A stretch of DNA of 64,000 bases from Roseibium sp. Lineage in GTDB: Bacteria > Pseudomonadota > Alphaproteobacteria > Rhizobiales > Stappiaceae. Of this stretch, positions 1 to 8,247 are shown piece after piece (positions within the stretch are counted from its first letter, which is position 1; each line of letters opens with the position of its first letter). A program made the position numbers and the translations under genes. The stretch is from NCBI GenBank assembly GCA_017643215.1, contig JAEPNV010000001.1, positions 186,001 to 250,000 of the forward strand, read 5' to 3'. The notes under the pieces are model-generated. The model ran no database searches and was not told the DNA's origin. It was given only the letters and a program-made list of their open reading frames with translations.

Positions 1-670
1 TCGAATAGGCCAGAACGGCCAGAACCGGCAGGCGGATCTGCGGATAGATTTGCGGCACGGAGACCATGAGAAACCCCCAGATCCGGCCGATGCCGAGATT
101 GGCGGTCGCCTTCATCATCTGCGGCACCCGTGTCTGCGGGATCGCGGCAAGCGTCATCAGGAACAGAAACGGCACTTCCTTCACGATCAGGCCGGCGGTC
201 ATGGCAAGGCCATACGGATCGTTGAGGATGAGGAGATCTGGTGGCCGGTCCCAACCGGTCGCCCAGGGGGAGAAGAGCCGCACGACAAATCCAGATGGCG
301 CGATCAAAAACGCCAGCCCGAAGGCGGCCGCGGCATGGGGAACGGAAAGAAGCGGCGATAAAAACCGGCTGATGAAGCCAAACACCCGGGTGCCGATCCA
401 GCTTGCGGTGAAGAGCAGCACCAGCGCCAGGGAGATCAGCGTCGCGGCGAGGCCGGTCAAAAGGCTCAGGGCAAGCGATGTCATCATGCCCGGGGCCGAC
501 AGGACGGCGCGGACCGGATCAAGGGAAAAGGACATCGCACCGATCGCCGGCAGATATCCGAAGGCGGGCAGTATGGTGCCCGCAAGGCCCGCGGCGACCG
601 GCGCTGAAAGGCACAGGATCACGACCGCCAATGGCAGCCGTGATCCCGTCAAGGAACGCCGTTTCGTCAC
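1..670 (-). CDS. ynjC: ABC transporter permease, YnjC-like (partial, runs off left edge)
   Basis: Reading the minus strand from a GTG at 670 gives an open frame to the window edge (223 codons seen, C-terminus missing). It is very hydrophobic with several membrane segments, and it contains a stretch typical of binding-protein-dependent permeases (SVPHAAAAFGLAFLIAPSG, then a long loop before LILNDPYGLAMTAGLIVKEVPF). It starts 17 bases after the stop of the binding-protein gene, so the two form one operon. In E. coli the ynjBCD order would place the ATPase next, outside the window. The substrate of this family is not firmly known. The start is uncertain because no strong ribosome binding site precedes the GTG. 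Confidence 0.8.
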   Translation of the reverse strand, partial: MTKRRSLTGSRLPLAVVILCLSAPVAAGLAGTILPAFGYLPAIGAMSFSLDPVRAVLSAPGMMTSLALSLLTGLAATLISLALVLLFTASWIGTRVFGFISRFLSPLLSVPHAAAAFGLAFLIAPSGFVVRLFSPWATGWDRPPDLLILNDPYGLAMTAGLIVKEVPFLFLMTLAAIPQTRVPQMMKATANLGIGRIWGFLMVSVPQIYPQIRLPVLAVLAYS

Positions 671-687
671 GATTGCCCGGTCAGATT

Positions 688-1908
688 TCAGGAGCCGCCA
701 TAACGCGCGGCCCATGCCCGTTCAATGCGGGCGACCCAGCTTGGATGCGGCTCGGGGAGGGTGGCCCCAAGGTCTTCGGGCGAGAGGGTCGCAATGCCAA
801 GGTCGAGTTCGGTGAACCGGGCCTGGTCCTCATTTGAAAGCGCGGCGACATCCAGGACCGTCGGATCCCCCCAGATTTGCGGATCCTGCTTGCGGGCCTG
901 GGCCTCCGGCGACAGCAGGAAATTGGCGAGCACCATGGCGCCCTCCTTGGCGGTGCTGTTGAACGGGATCGCAACAAAATGTGTGTTGCCGATCGTGCCG
1001 CCATCCAGCACGAAGCTTCGCACGCTGTCCGGCAATTCCCCATTCGCGATCGCGCTGGAGGCATCGCTTGGATTGAAGGAAAAGGCGATGTCGAGTTCCC
1101 CGTCCGCCAGGAGCTGGCGCATCTGGGCGGCGTTTTGCGGAAACGCCTGGCCGCGCCGCCAAAGGTTGGGATGCAGCCGGTCGAGATACGCAAACAACGG
1201 CGCGACGTCGCGTTCGAAGCTGGTTTCGTCAACCGGCCGCGTCAGCTTGTCCGGATCCTCGATCAGCGTGATCAGGGCCTGCTTCAGGAAGGTCGTGCCG
1301 TAGAAATTCGGCGGCTGGGGATAGGTGAAGCGGCCGGGATGGGCAGCCACATGGGCTTCGATCGCCGCCAGACTGCGCGGGGCTTCGGCAAGCAGCCGCG
1401 TGTCATGCATGAAAACGAGCTGCGCCATGCCCCAGGGGCTTTCCTGGCCATCGGTCGGCACGGTGAAGTCGCTCAAGACGGTCGGCTTGCCCTCGACATC
1501 GACATAGGTCCAGTTCGGCAAGCGCTGGGCCCAACCGGGCGCGGCCAGAAGATCCTGGGATTTCAACGTGCTGAAATTCTCGCCGTTGATCCAGACGAGA
1601 TCGACGCTGCCGCCGGTCTCGCGTCCCGCCGTCTTTTCCGCGATGATTTGGGTCACGACCGTCGCCGTCTCGCTGACCTTGACATGTTCCACGGTGACGC
1701 CGAAGCGGTTCTTGACCTTACCGGCGGCCCAATCGAGGTAAGCATTGATGCGCGGTTCACCGCCCCAGGCATGGAAATAGACCGTCTGGCCCTCTGCCTT
1801 GCGCTCCACCTCGGCCCAGTCCATCGGCTCCGTGGCATGCGCGGCTGCGGGCGCGATCATGAACAAAGCGGCCGCTATCGAAGCCAGAAGGCGTTTCATT
1901 TGCATCAT
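688..1908 (-). CDS. ynjB: ABC transporter substrate-binding protein, YnjB-like (COG4134)
   Basis: This is a 406-aa periplasmic solute-binding protein. It has a signal peptide (KRLLASIAAALFMIAPAAAHA) and then a segment strongly reminiscent of E. coli YnjB (GQTVYFHAWGGEPRINAYLDW, SVDLVWINGENFSTLK). I take the ATG at 1908 as start because GAGG lies just upstream; an in-frame ATG at 1938 would add ten arginine-rich residues. The downstream permease completes a YnjBC-type importer. The ligand is unknown; YnjB has been discussed as thiamine-like or metal-related only by loose similarity. Family assignment is firm, substrate is not. Confidence 0.9.
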   Translation of the reverse strand: MMQMKRLLASIAAALFMIAPAAAHATEPMDWAEVERKAEGQTVYFHAWGGEPRINAYLDWAAGKVKNRFGVTVEHVKVSETATVVTQIIAEKTAGRETGGSVDLVWINGENFSTLKSQDLLAAPGWAQRLPNWTYVDVEGKPTVLSDFTVPTDGQESPWGMAQLVFMHDTRLLAEAPRSLAAIEAHVAAHPGRFTYPQPPNFYGTTFLKQALITLIEDPDKLTRPVDETSFERDVAPLFAYLDRLHPNLWRRGQAFPQNAAQMRQLLADGELDIAFSFNPSDASSAIANGELPDSVRSFVLDGGTIGNTHFVAIPFNSTAKEGAMVLANFLLSPEAQARKQDPQIWGDPTVLDVAALSNEDQARFTELDLGIATLSPEDLGATLPEPHPSWVARIERAWAARYGGS

Positions 1909-2007
1909 GGTACCTCGTGTTCTCGGGCGGCGTTTCATCGCGCAGCTTTCAAGTCGCGGTCAAGACAAGGCTTTGTGACAACCGGTGAACGGTCCGCGGC
2001 CAACCGC

Positions 2008-2475
2008 TCAGACAGGCAACACATGCGTGTCCTTGATTTCTTCCATGACAGCATAGGTATGCGTTTCTCGGACGCCGGGAAGGGCCAGGACCACATCGGA
2101 CAAGAACCGGCGATAGGCGTCCATGTCCGACACACGGCTTTTGATCAGGTAGTCAAAGCCGCCGGCGACCATGTGGCATTCCAAAATGTCTTCGGCGCGC
2201 TCGACCGCCCGGCGGAACGCGTCGAAGATCTCCGGCGACGTCCGATCCAGTTTGATTTCCACGAACACCAGCAGCCCGCGGCCGATCTTTTGCGGGCTGA
2301 GCGTGGCGGAAAAACTGGTGATGAGCCCGTCTTTGACAAGGCGCTTAAACCGTTCGCTGGTCGCGTTGGTCGACAGGCCGACTTTGTCGGCAAGATCGGT
2401 GGTCGTGATCCGGCCTTCGCGCTGGAGAACCTTCAGGATTTTACGGTCAATCCGATCCAGATTGTGTGTCGCCAA
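2008..2475 (-). CDS. putR: Lrp/AsnC-family regulator, probable PutR
   Basis: This 155-aa protein has the Lrp layout: an N-terminal helix-turn-helix (LDRIDRKILKVLQREGR, then DLADKVGLSTNATSERFKRL, about residues 6-45) and a C-terminal RAM effector-binding domain (HMVAGGFDYLIKSRVSDMDA). It is divergent from putA, as in many alphaproteobacteria where an Lrp-type PutR activates putA in response to proline. The frame stays open far upstream into putA, but the family length and the position of the helix-turn-helix point to the TTG at 2475. An upstream ATT or another rare start cannot be excluded. Confidence 0.88.
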   Translation of the reverse strand: MATHNLDRIDRKILKVLQREGRITTTDLADKVGLSTNATSERFKRLVKDGLITSFSATLSPQKIGRGLLVFVEIKLDRTSPEIFDAFRRAVERAEDILECHMVAGGFDYLIKSRVSDMDAYRRFLSDVVLALPGVRETHTYAVMEEIKDTHVLPV

Positions 2476-2495
2476 CGGAAACAGACCCTTGTTTC

Positions 2496-2507
2496 GTGGA
2501 ATTTCAC
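2496..2507. promoter_or_regulatory. candidate PutR operator 1 (imperfect palindrome)
   Basis: GTGGAATTTCAC is a 12-bp palindrome with one mismatched pair. It shares the GTG-N6-CAC skeleton with the perfect palindrome at 2526-2539. Its role as an operator is inferred from position and spacing. Confidence 0.5.
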
Positions 2508-2525
2508 AGACAATAGCTAAAACTT

Positions 2526-2539
2526 GGTGATTAATCACC
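2526..2539. promoter_or_regulatory. candidate PutR operator 2 (perfect palindrome)
   Basis: GGTGATTAATCACC is a perfect 14-bp palindrome between the two divergent genes, 66 bases upstream of the putA start. It is the best operator candidate in the gap. Direct proof of binding is not available from sequence. Confidence 0.6.
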
Positions 2540-2604
2540 CTTAAATCGCGGCATACTTGACCAATCCATGAGCCTTCGGGCTGCCCGTTCAGTGGAGGAT
2601 GGCC

Positions 2605-5600
2605 ATGTCCGTCGAAGCCGCCGCAACACCGCTCGATACCGACGAGATCGGGATCCCGCCGTTCCGCGCCGAGGCCGCGCCCGGCGACCGGCGGCTGATC
2701 GAGCAATTGCTCCAGGAAACGGTGCTGGGGATCGACGCCGACCGGCGCATCGACACTCAGGCCACTGGGTATATCCAGGACATGCGCTCAACGCCGGTCG
2801 GCCTTGGCGGGGTGGAAGACTTCATGCGCGAGTTCGGGCTGACCACCCGCGAAGGCCTGGCGATGATGGTCCTGGCCGAGGCGCTGCTGCGCGTGCCCGA
2901 TGCCACGACGGCCGACAAGCTGATCGAGGACAAGCTGGCCGCCGCCCGGTTCGATGAGCCCAGCCAGGCCAAATCCGACACCTGGCTGGTCTCCGCCTCG
3001 TCCTGGGCGCTCGGCATCACCTCCCGGCTCCTGCATCCCGGTGATACGCCGCAGACCATTCTGGCGTCGCTCGTCAAACGCATGGGCATGCCCGCCGTGC
3101 GAACCGCGACCCGCAAGGCCATGCGCCTTCTCGGCCATCAGTTCGTTCTTGGCGAAAGCATCGAAAAGGCGCTCGACCGGGCCCGGCCGCAGGTGGCCAA
3201 GGGATACCGGTATTCCTTTGACATGCTCGGCGAAGGCGCCCGGACGGCGCGCGACGCGGACCGCTACTTTGACGCCTATGCCCACGCGATCGAAGCCATC
3301 GGTAAAAGCGCCGGTGACACGCGCCTTCCGGCCCGGCCCGGGATCTCCGTCAAATTGTCGGCGCTGCATCCCCGCTACGAAGCCGTTCACGGGGACCGCG
3401 TCCGGGACGAGCTTGTTCCGCGGCTTTTGCGGCTTGTGGCGATGGCACGCGCGCATGATCTCAATTTCACCGTCGATGCCGAAGAGGCCGCGCGCTTGGA
3501 AATCTCGCTGGATGTGATCGCGGCCGTTCTCGCCGATCCGGTCATGGAGGGCTGGGACGGATTTGGCCTTGCGGTCCAAGCCTATCAAAAACGTGCGCCC
3601 GAGGTGATCGACTGGCTGATCAGCGCGGCCCGGCGCCACAACCGGCGTCTCATGGTCCGTCTGGTCAAGGGCGCGTATTGGGACACCGAAATCAAGCACG
3701 CCCAGGAAATGGGTGTTGACGACTACCCGGTCTTCACCCGGAAAGCGGCGACGGACCTGTGTTATCTCGCCTGTGCGAAGCGCATGCTGGCGGCGCGCGA
3801 TGTGCTTTATCCGCAATTCGCCACCCACAACGCGCTGACGGTCGCGCAAGTTGCGGAGCTTGCCGGCGATAAGACGGGTTACGAGTTCCAGCGCCTGCAC
3901 GGCATGGGCGAAAGCTTGTTTCAGGCCGTCAGCGGGCGCGACGGCTATCCGTGCCGGATTTACGCGCCGGTTGGTGGCCACAAGGATCTGCTGGCCTATC
4001 TCGTCCGGCGGCTTTTGGAAAACGGCGCGAATTCCTCTTTCGTGACGATCGTCGGTGACAGTTCCGTGCCGGTGGCTGAAATGCTCAAACGCCCCTCCGA
4101 GATCCTGGAAGACGGGGCGCATGCGCGAAACCGCTCGATCCCGGCCCCGCCCGCACTCTACGGTGCAAGCCGGCGAAACTCCGCAGGAGTTGACCTGGCC
4201 TACGCGCAAGACAGGAGTGGCCTGACACGCGGCATCGACCGGTTTACCTCAAAGACCGTGGCGGCGCGGCCGCGGGTTATGGGTCTTGAACCGGCCGGAC
4301 CAGAGCAGCCCGTGGTATCGCCGGTCGATGGGAAAACCGTGGCCGGCACCGTCGTGATGATGACCCCCGGCGAGGTCGAACCGGCGATGGCGGTGGCACA
4401 GGACGGGTTCAAATCCTGGTCGCGGACATCGGTCGAAATCCGCGCTGCCGCACTGGAAAAAATGGCCGATCTTATGGAGGAGAACCGCGACCGGTTGATG
4501 GCGCTGCTCTGCGCTGAGGGCGGCAAGACGCTCACCGACGGTATTGCCGAAATCCGCGAAGCGGTTGATTTTTGCCGGTATTACGCGGTTGAGGCGCGCG
4601 GCCTGTTTGGCGCCGGAACTTTGATGCCGGGCCCGACCGGCGAGGAAAACCGCTACCGGTTTCGCGGCCGCGGCGTGTTCGTCTGCATCTCGCCCTGGAA
4701 TTTTCCGTTGGCGATCTTTCTTGGCCAGGTTTCGGCCGCGCTCGTCGCCGGCAATGCGGTGATCGCGAAGCCGGCCGAACAAACGCCGTTGATTGCCCAT
4801 GAGGTGATCAAACTCTTCCACGCCGCCGGGATTCCGGAGGACGCGCTTTTGTACGTCCCAGGCGATGGAAAGCTTGGCGCCGCGCTGACCGCGCATCCCG
4901 GCGTTGCCGGCGTCGCCTTTACCGGGTCCACCGAGACGGCCTGGGCGATCAATTGCACGCTTGCGCAAAAACGCGGCCCGATCGTGCCCCTGATCGCCGA
5001 AACCGGTGGCATCAACGCCATGATCGTCGACGCCACGGCCCTGCCCGAACAGGTCTGCGACGACGTGATGATCTCCGCCTTCCGCTCCGCCGGCCAGCGC
5101 TGTTCCGCCCTGCGTCTTCTGTTCGTCCAGGCCGATGTCGCCGATCAGGTGCTCGCCATGCTTGAGGGCGCGGCGGCCGAACTGACACTCGGCGATCCCC
5201 GTTTGCCATCGACCGACATTGGTCCCGTGATTGACACTGAGGCGCGGGATACGATCCTGGGTCACATCGATCGCATGCGGGCTGAGCAGAAGCTGCGTTC
5301 CGCCGGGCATACGCCGGGCGGCGATCTAGCTGGCGGATCCTGGGTGGCGCCGCACATCATTGAACTCGATGCGCCTGAGGCGCTGACCTGCGAGGTGTTT
5401 GGGCCGGTGCTTCACGTCGTGCGCTATGAAGCCAAGGATCTGGATGGCGTGCTCGATGCGATCGAAAAAACGGAATACGGCCTGACACTTGGCGTTCACA
5501 GCCGGATCGATGCCACCTTGGAAAAGGTCGTCGACCGCCTGTCTGTTGGCAATGTCTATGTTAACCGGAACACGATCGGCGCGGTTGTCGGCACACAGCC

Positions 5601-5745
5601 ATTCGGCGGATCGGGGCTTTCGGGAACCGGACCGAAGGCCGGCGGGCCGAATTATCTGTCCCGCTTTGCCCAGGAGCAGGTCGTTTCGATCAACACGGCG
5701 GCGGCCGGTGGCAACGCCAGCCTCGTCGCGGCCTCTGATGAATAA
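2605..5745 (+). CDS. putA: Bifunctional proline dehydrogenase / L-glutamate gamma-semialdehyde dehydrogenase PutA
   Basis: PutA oxidises proline to glutamate in two steps, using FAD and then NAD. The N-terminal half shows the proline dehydrogenase barrel (RLVKGAYWDTEIKHA around residue 355; YLVRRLLENGAN). The C-terminal half is an aldehyde dehydrogenase with general base Glu about 799 (IAETGGINA) and catalytic Cys about 833 (SAGQRCSALR), plus TQPFGGSGLSGTG near the end. At 1046 aa it is the shorter form: it lacks the ribbon-helix-helix DNA-binding domain of E. coli PutA, which fits external control by the adjacent PutR. Start: the ATG at 2605 has GGAGG six bases upstream; the ATG at 2599 abuts that site and is unlikely. 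Confidence 0.98.
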   Translation: MSVEAAATPLDTDEIGIPPFRAEAAPGDRRLIEQLLQETVLGIDADRRIDTQATGYIQDMRSTPVGLGGVEDFMREFGLTTREGLAMMVLAEALLRVPDATTADKLIEDKLAAARFDEPSQAKSDTWLVSASSWALGITSRLLHPGDTPQTILASLVKRMGMPAVRTATRKAMRLLGHQFVLGESIEKALDRARPQVAKGYRYSFDMLGEGARTARDADRYFDAYAHAIEAIGKSAGDTRLPARPGISVKLSALHPRYEAVHGDRVRDELVPRLLRLVAMARAHDLNFTVDAEEAARLEISLDVIAAVLADPVMEGWDGFGLAVQAYQKRAPEVIDWLISAARRHNRRLMVRLVKGAYWDTEIKHAQEMGVDDYPVFTRKAATDLCYLACAKRMLAARDVLYPQFATHNALTVAQVAELAGDKTGYEFQRLHGMGESLFQAVSGRDGYPCRIYAPVGGHKDLLAYLVRRLLENGANSSFVTIVGDSSVPVAEMLKRPSEILEDGAHARNRSIPAPPALYGASRRNSAGVDLAYAQDRSGLTRGIDRFTSKTVAARPRVMGLEPAGPEQPVVSPVDGKTVAGTVVMMTPGEVEPAMAVAQDGFKSWSRTSVEIRAAALEKMADLMEENRDRLMALLCAEGGKTLTDGIAEIREAVDFCRYYAVEARGLFGAGTLMPGPTGEENRYRFRGRGVFVCISPWNFPLAIFLGQVSAALVAGNAVIAKPAEQTPLIAHEVIKLFHAAGIPEDALLYVPGDGKLGAALTAHPGVAGVAFTGSTETAWAINCTLAQKRGPIVPLIAETGGINAMIVDATALPEQVCDDVMISAFRSAGQRCSALRLLFVQADVADQVLAMLEGAAAELTLGDPRLPSTDIGPVIDTEARDTILGHIDRMRAEQKLRSAGHTPGGDLAGGSWVAPHIIELDAPEALTCEVFGPVLHVVRYEAKDLDGVLDAIEKTEYGLTLGVHSRIDATLEKVVDRLSVGNVYVNRNTIGAVVGTQPFGGSGLSGTGPKAGGPNYLSRFAQEQVVSINTAAAGGNASLVAASDE

Positions 5746-5766
5746 AGGTCCGAACAGAACGGAGAA

Positions 5767-6657
5767 CTATTTGCTGCCGGACCGCGGCGGCGTGTTTTCG
5801 TTTTCCGCGTGATCGGGGAAGACCGGGCCGGCGACTTTTTCCTCAGCCGCCTGGGAGACGATGGCGCGCCGTTCGTCCTCGGTGGTTCCAGGTGCCAGCC
5901 GGGCGGCGCTGTAAAAATCGTACTTCGTGTAAGGACTTGCGCCGAAGGGGATATATCCGTGGGTCAGGCGCCAATTCGCCGTCTTGCGCTTTTGCGGCGT
6001 ATTGGAAGCCGCCGCGTTTGCCAGCGCGGAAAGGTCCCGATCGGAAAGACCGAGGCTTCCTCCGGCGATCCGCCCGGATGACACGAGGCCCGGGACCGTT
6101 TGAAACAGCGCCGCGAACCCGACATCCGAAGCCGTGTTGAGCCAGCTCACCCATAGGGGATCGGCGGCCTGCAGACTGACGATGTTGGGAAATTCGCGCA
6201 GCAAGTGCCGGGCCTTGGCGCGTTCGACTTGTCCGCACAGAACCTCATAGGCCCATGCCTTCAAATAGGCGTCGCGGATGAGCCAATCGGCCGGCCCGCC
6301 GGTCGCCGCCTGCCACAGAAGATCGGCGTCGGATTGGCTCAAGGCCATCAGAATGCGCGGCAATGTCTCGCCCAAGGCCGGGTCGCCCAGGATCCGGTCG
6401 GTCTCTTCCCGGTGATTGGCCAGAAGGATCATCAACGGGCCGAGGGCCTCGTGTGTTTTCAATGCGCCGAGGAGATGAATTCCATAATAAAGCGCGGCTT
6501 CTTCTCTCTCCGACAGGCGCGGGCCGTCGCCGATCCGGGTCAAAAGGCTGAGGAAGATCGTTTGTGTACGGTTTTGTTCCTCAAGGCAGGCCGACAGGAT
6601 GCCCCACGGCATGCGGGACCTTTCAGCAAGGGCGGCAAGAATTTCTGAGCGGTCCAT
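5767..6657 (-). CDS. DUF1186 family protein
   Basis: A 296-aa soluble, helix-rich protein that I recognise as DUF1186 (PF06685) from its overall pattern: an N-terminal DRSEILAALAERSRMP segment, a middle LYYGIHLLGALKTHEALGPL and a central IRDAYLKAWAYEVLCGQ. The C-terminal tail is charged (EEKVAGPVFPDHAENENTPP). Function is unknown; some relatives carry a SEC-C metal-binding tail, which I do not see here. The gene converges on putA with a 21-base gap. The start is a choice: ATG 6657 fits the family N-terminus, while ATG 6696 would add 13 residues. Confidence 0.75.
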   Translation of the reverse strand: MDRSEILAALAERSRMPWGILSACLEEQNRTQTIFLSLLTRIGDGPRLSEREEAALYYGIHLLGALKTHEALGPLMILLANHREETDRILGDPALGETLPRILMALSQSDADLLWQAATGGPADWLIRDAYLKAWAYEVLCGQVERAKARHLLREFPNIVSLQAADPLWVSWLNTASDVGFAALFQTVPGLVSSGRIAGGSLGLSDRDLSALANAAASNTPQKRKTANWRLTHGYIPFGASPYTKYDFYSAARLAPGTTEDERRAIVSQAAEEKVAGPVFPDHAENENTPPRSGSK

Positions 6658-7072
6658 AACATCATCAATATACCGCAGAAAAATCGCCGCCGTCATGCCG
6701 GAAAACAGTTCCGTTTCTGCTGCCGGTATTAGGGTCAGGACCGACAAACTGGCTCTAACCTCGACGTTAGCTTCTACCAACAGCGGACGTTCGACAAAAT
6801 CGGGGCAACGACGGAGTTGCGGACAATCCGGAATTTCGCGATGTCGGCGCCGATGGCGGCTTCTTGCCAAAAGCTGTGCAGGTTCAGCAGCGAATAGGCA
6901 GACATCTCGTAGAGACCGCATAACCGGACACTCCCTTGGAGCGGCACAGTTTGGTCCAAGACAGTCTGGCGGACAGGATTATCCAGTATCGGCAGCGGCT
7001 GCTTTGAGTGGCTGACCTTCTCAACGCAGAACAGGCAGTCCAACCCAACCGGAAACCGATGCCGCAAATGCG
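6658..7072. other. gene-poor stretch between the DUF1186 gene and the LysR gene
   Basis: This 415-bp stretch has lower GC than the surrounding core genes. A minus-strand open frame at 6774-7067 (97 codons) includes the residues GLDCLFCVEKVSHSKQPLP and SAYSLLNLHSFWQEAAIGAD. It has no clear ribosome binding site and matches no family I know. It may be a decayed gene or a remnant from the event that brought in the neighbouring islet. The promoter of the DUF1186 gene should also lie here. Confidence 0.4.
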
Positions 7073-7993
7073 CTATTCCAACCGCGGTACATCAATGCTG
7101 CGGAAATTGGATCTGATGTGGTTGCCCAGGAAATCGACGACGGCACGAATCCGTGCAGATGTGAGACCGGTCTCCTTGTGTACGATGTGTACAGGCACGG
7201 ATGGCGGGCAATAGGTGTCCAGTACCAGCTTCAATTCCCCGGAGCGAATTTGGTTTGCAACCTGATACGACAGCATACGAACGATTCCGAACCCAGCAAC
7301 GGCCGCTGCAATGGTGACGTCACCATTGTTTGAACTGACGCGTGAACTCGGGCGAAAGCTCTCGGTTTCGTTGTCCTTGCTGAAACACCACTCTCCACCA
7401 GCCGTCATCGCATTGAAATCAATCGTTTGATGATTGATCAAATCGCTCGGCGTCATTGGCTCACCATACTGGTCTAGATATGCAGGGGAGGCACAAAGAA
7501 CACGCCTCACTTCGCCTACTTTGATCGCTGAGAGCGATGAATGGGGCAACTCGGCAATGCGCAGGGCGACGTCGACCCCCTCATCAACAAGGTGAACAAT
7601 GCGATCCACGAAAATGGTGGACACGCTGATTTCCGGGTAGCGTTCCAGTAGGCCAAGTATAGCTGGTGCCACCATTTTTCGACCGAAGAGGATCGGTGCA
7701 GTGATCGTCACTTTACCCCTTGGGGTGGCGTAAAGACCAGCTGCAAGTCGGTCTGCTGCCTCGACTTCGGCGAGAATCCGTCTGCAATCGGCAAGATAAC
7801 CCTCGCCAGTTTGTGATAAATGCACGGAACGTGTTGTCCGGTGGAACAAGCGGACACCGAGACTGTCTTCCAATGTAGATACCGCACGTGTAACTGTCGG
7901 CGGTGTCATATTGAGCCGCCTTGCGGCCGGTGCAAATCCCATTTCCTCGGCGACAGCAACGAAGACTGTCATCATCCGTAGTCTGTCCATCAT
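7073..7993 (-). CDS. LysR-family transcriptional regulator
   Basis: A 306-aa LysR-type regulator with an N-terminal winged helix-turn-helix (MTVFVAVAEEMGFAPAARRL, TRAVSTLEDSLGVRLFHRTT) and a type-2 periplasmic-binding-protein-like effector domain (GKVTITAPILFGRKM to the C-terminus). It is divergent from the isochorismatase-like gene and probably controls it and the YHS gene. The start ATG at 7993 follows GGA at a short distance; a longer frame extends to 8041. Its base composition is lower in GC than the flanking genes, pointing to acquisition of the whole islet. The inducer is unknown. Confidence 0.93.
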   Translation of the reverse strand: MMDRLRMMTVFVAVAEEMGFAPAARRLNMTPPTVTRAVSTLEDSLGVRLFHRTTRSVHLSQTGEGYLADCRRILAEVEAADRLAAGLYATPRGKVTITAPILFGRKMVAPAILGLLERYPEISVSTIFVDRIVHLVDEGVDVALRIAELPHSSLSAIKVGEVRRVLCASPAYLDQYGEPMTPSDLINHQTIDFNAMTAGGEWCFSKDNETESFRPSSRVSSNNGDVTIAAAVAGFGIVRMLSYQVANQIRSGELKLVLDTYCPPSVPVHIVHKETGLTSARIRAVVDFLGNHIRSNFRSIDVPRLE

Positions 7994-7994
7994 A

Positions 7995-8011
7995 ATTCCA
8001 TTTTTTGGAAT
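7995..8011. promoter_or_regulatory. inverted repeat at the LysR start, candidate LTTR box
   Basis: ATTCCA-N5-TGGAAT is a perfect 6+6 inverted repeat directly upstream of the LysR start codon, inside the 254-bp gap shared with the divergent hydrolase gene. LysR proteins bind T-N11-A dyads of this size, so it is a candidate for autoregulation and divergent control. Confidence 0.45.
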
Positions 8012-8247
8012 GGTGAGTTTCCTTTTATCCGCATTCACCAAATTTCTAAAATCCTTAATGTCTCTCTCGTGGTCTACACCTCAGTTTTTTGAGTCCGAGA
8101 AGACCTCAAGCAAAGCGGAATTGACGGGCGCACAACGGGACCATCAACGATCTCGAACGGGTGACTTTAGCCTCATGGTGCGTTTCCAAATTCCGCATGA
8201 TTTCACAGCGGCGAAGACACCGCCGACCAAAACCAAGGAGACTTGAT

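Larger units (their letters stand above)
2476..2604. promoter_or_regulatory. putR-putA divergent control region
   Basis: The 129-bp gap between putR and putA is AT-richer than its flanks. It holds two palindromes of the form GTG-N6-CAC whose centres are 31 bp apart, about three helical turns. That geometry suits cooperative binding of an Lrp-type octamer. The putA ribosome binding site GGAGG lies at 2594-2598. No convincing -35/-10 pair could be assigned by eye. Confidence 0.65.

Noticed and set aside
877-2520. Very long plus-strand open frame (547 codons) over the YnjB and PutR genes
   Set aside because: It is antisense to two clear family members and has low-complexity Arg/Gln/Gly-rich residues, typical of mirror frames in GC-rich DNA.
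2788-4209. 473-codon minus-strand frame inside putA
   Set aside because: Antisense shadow of a conserved enzyme; no ribosome binding site and no recognisable domain.
8077-8101. CTCAGTTTTTTGAG dyad upstream of the hydrolase gene
   Set aside because: Short stem in a promoter gap; cannot be told from chance.
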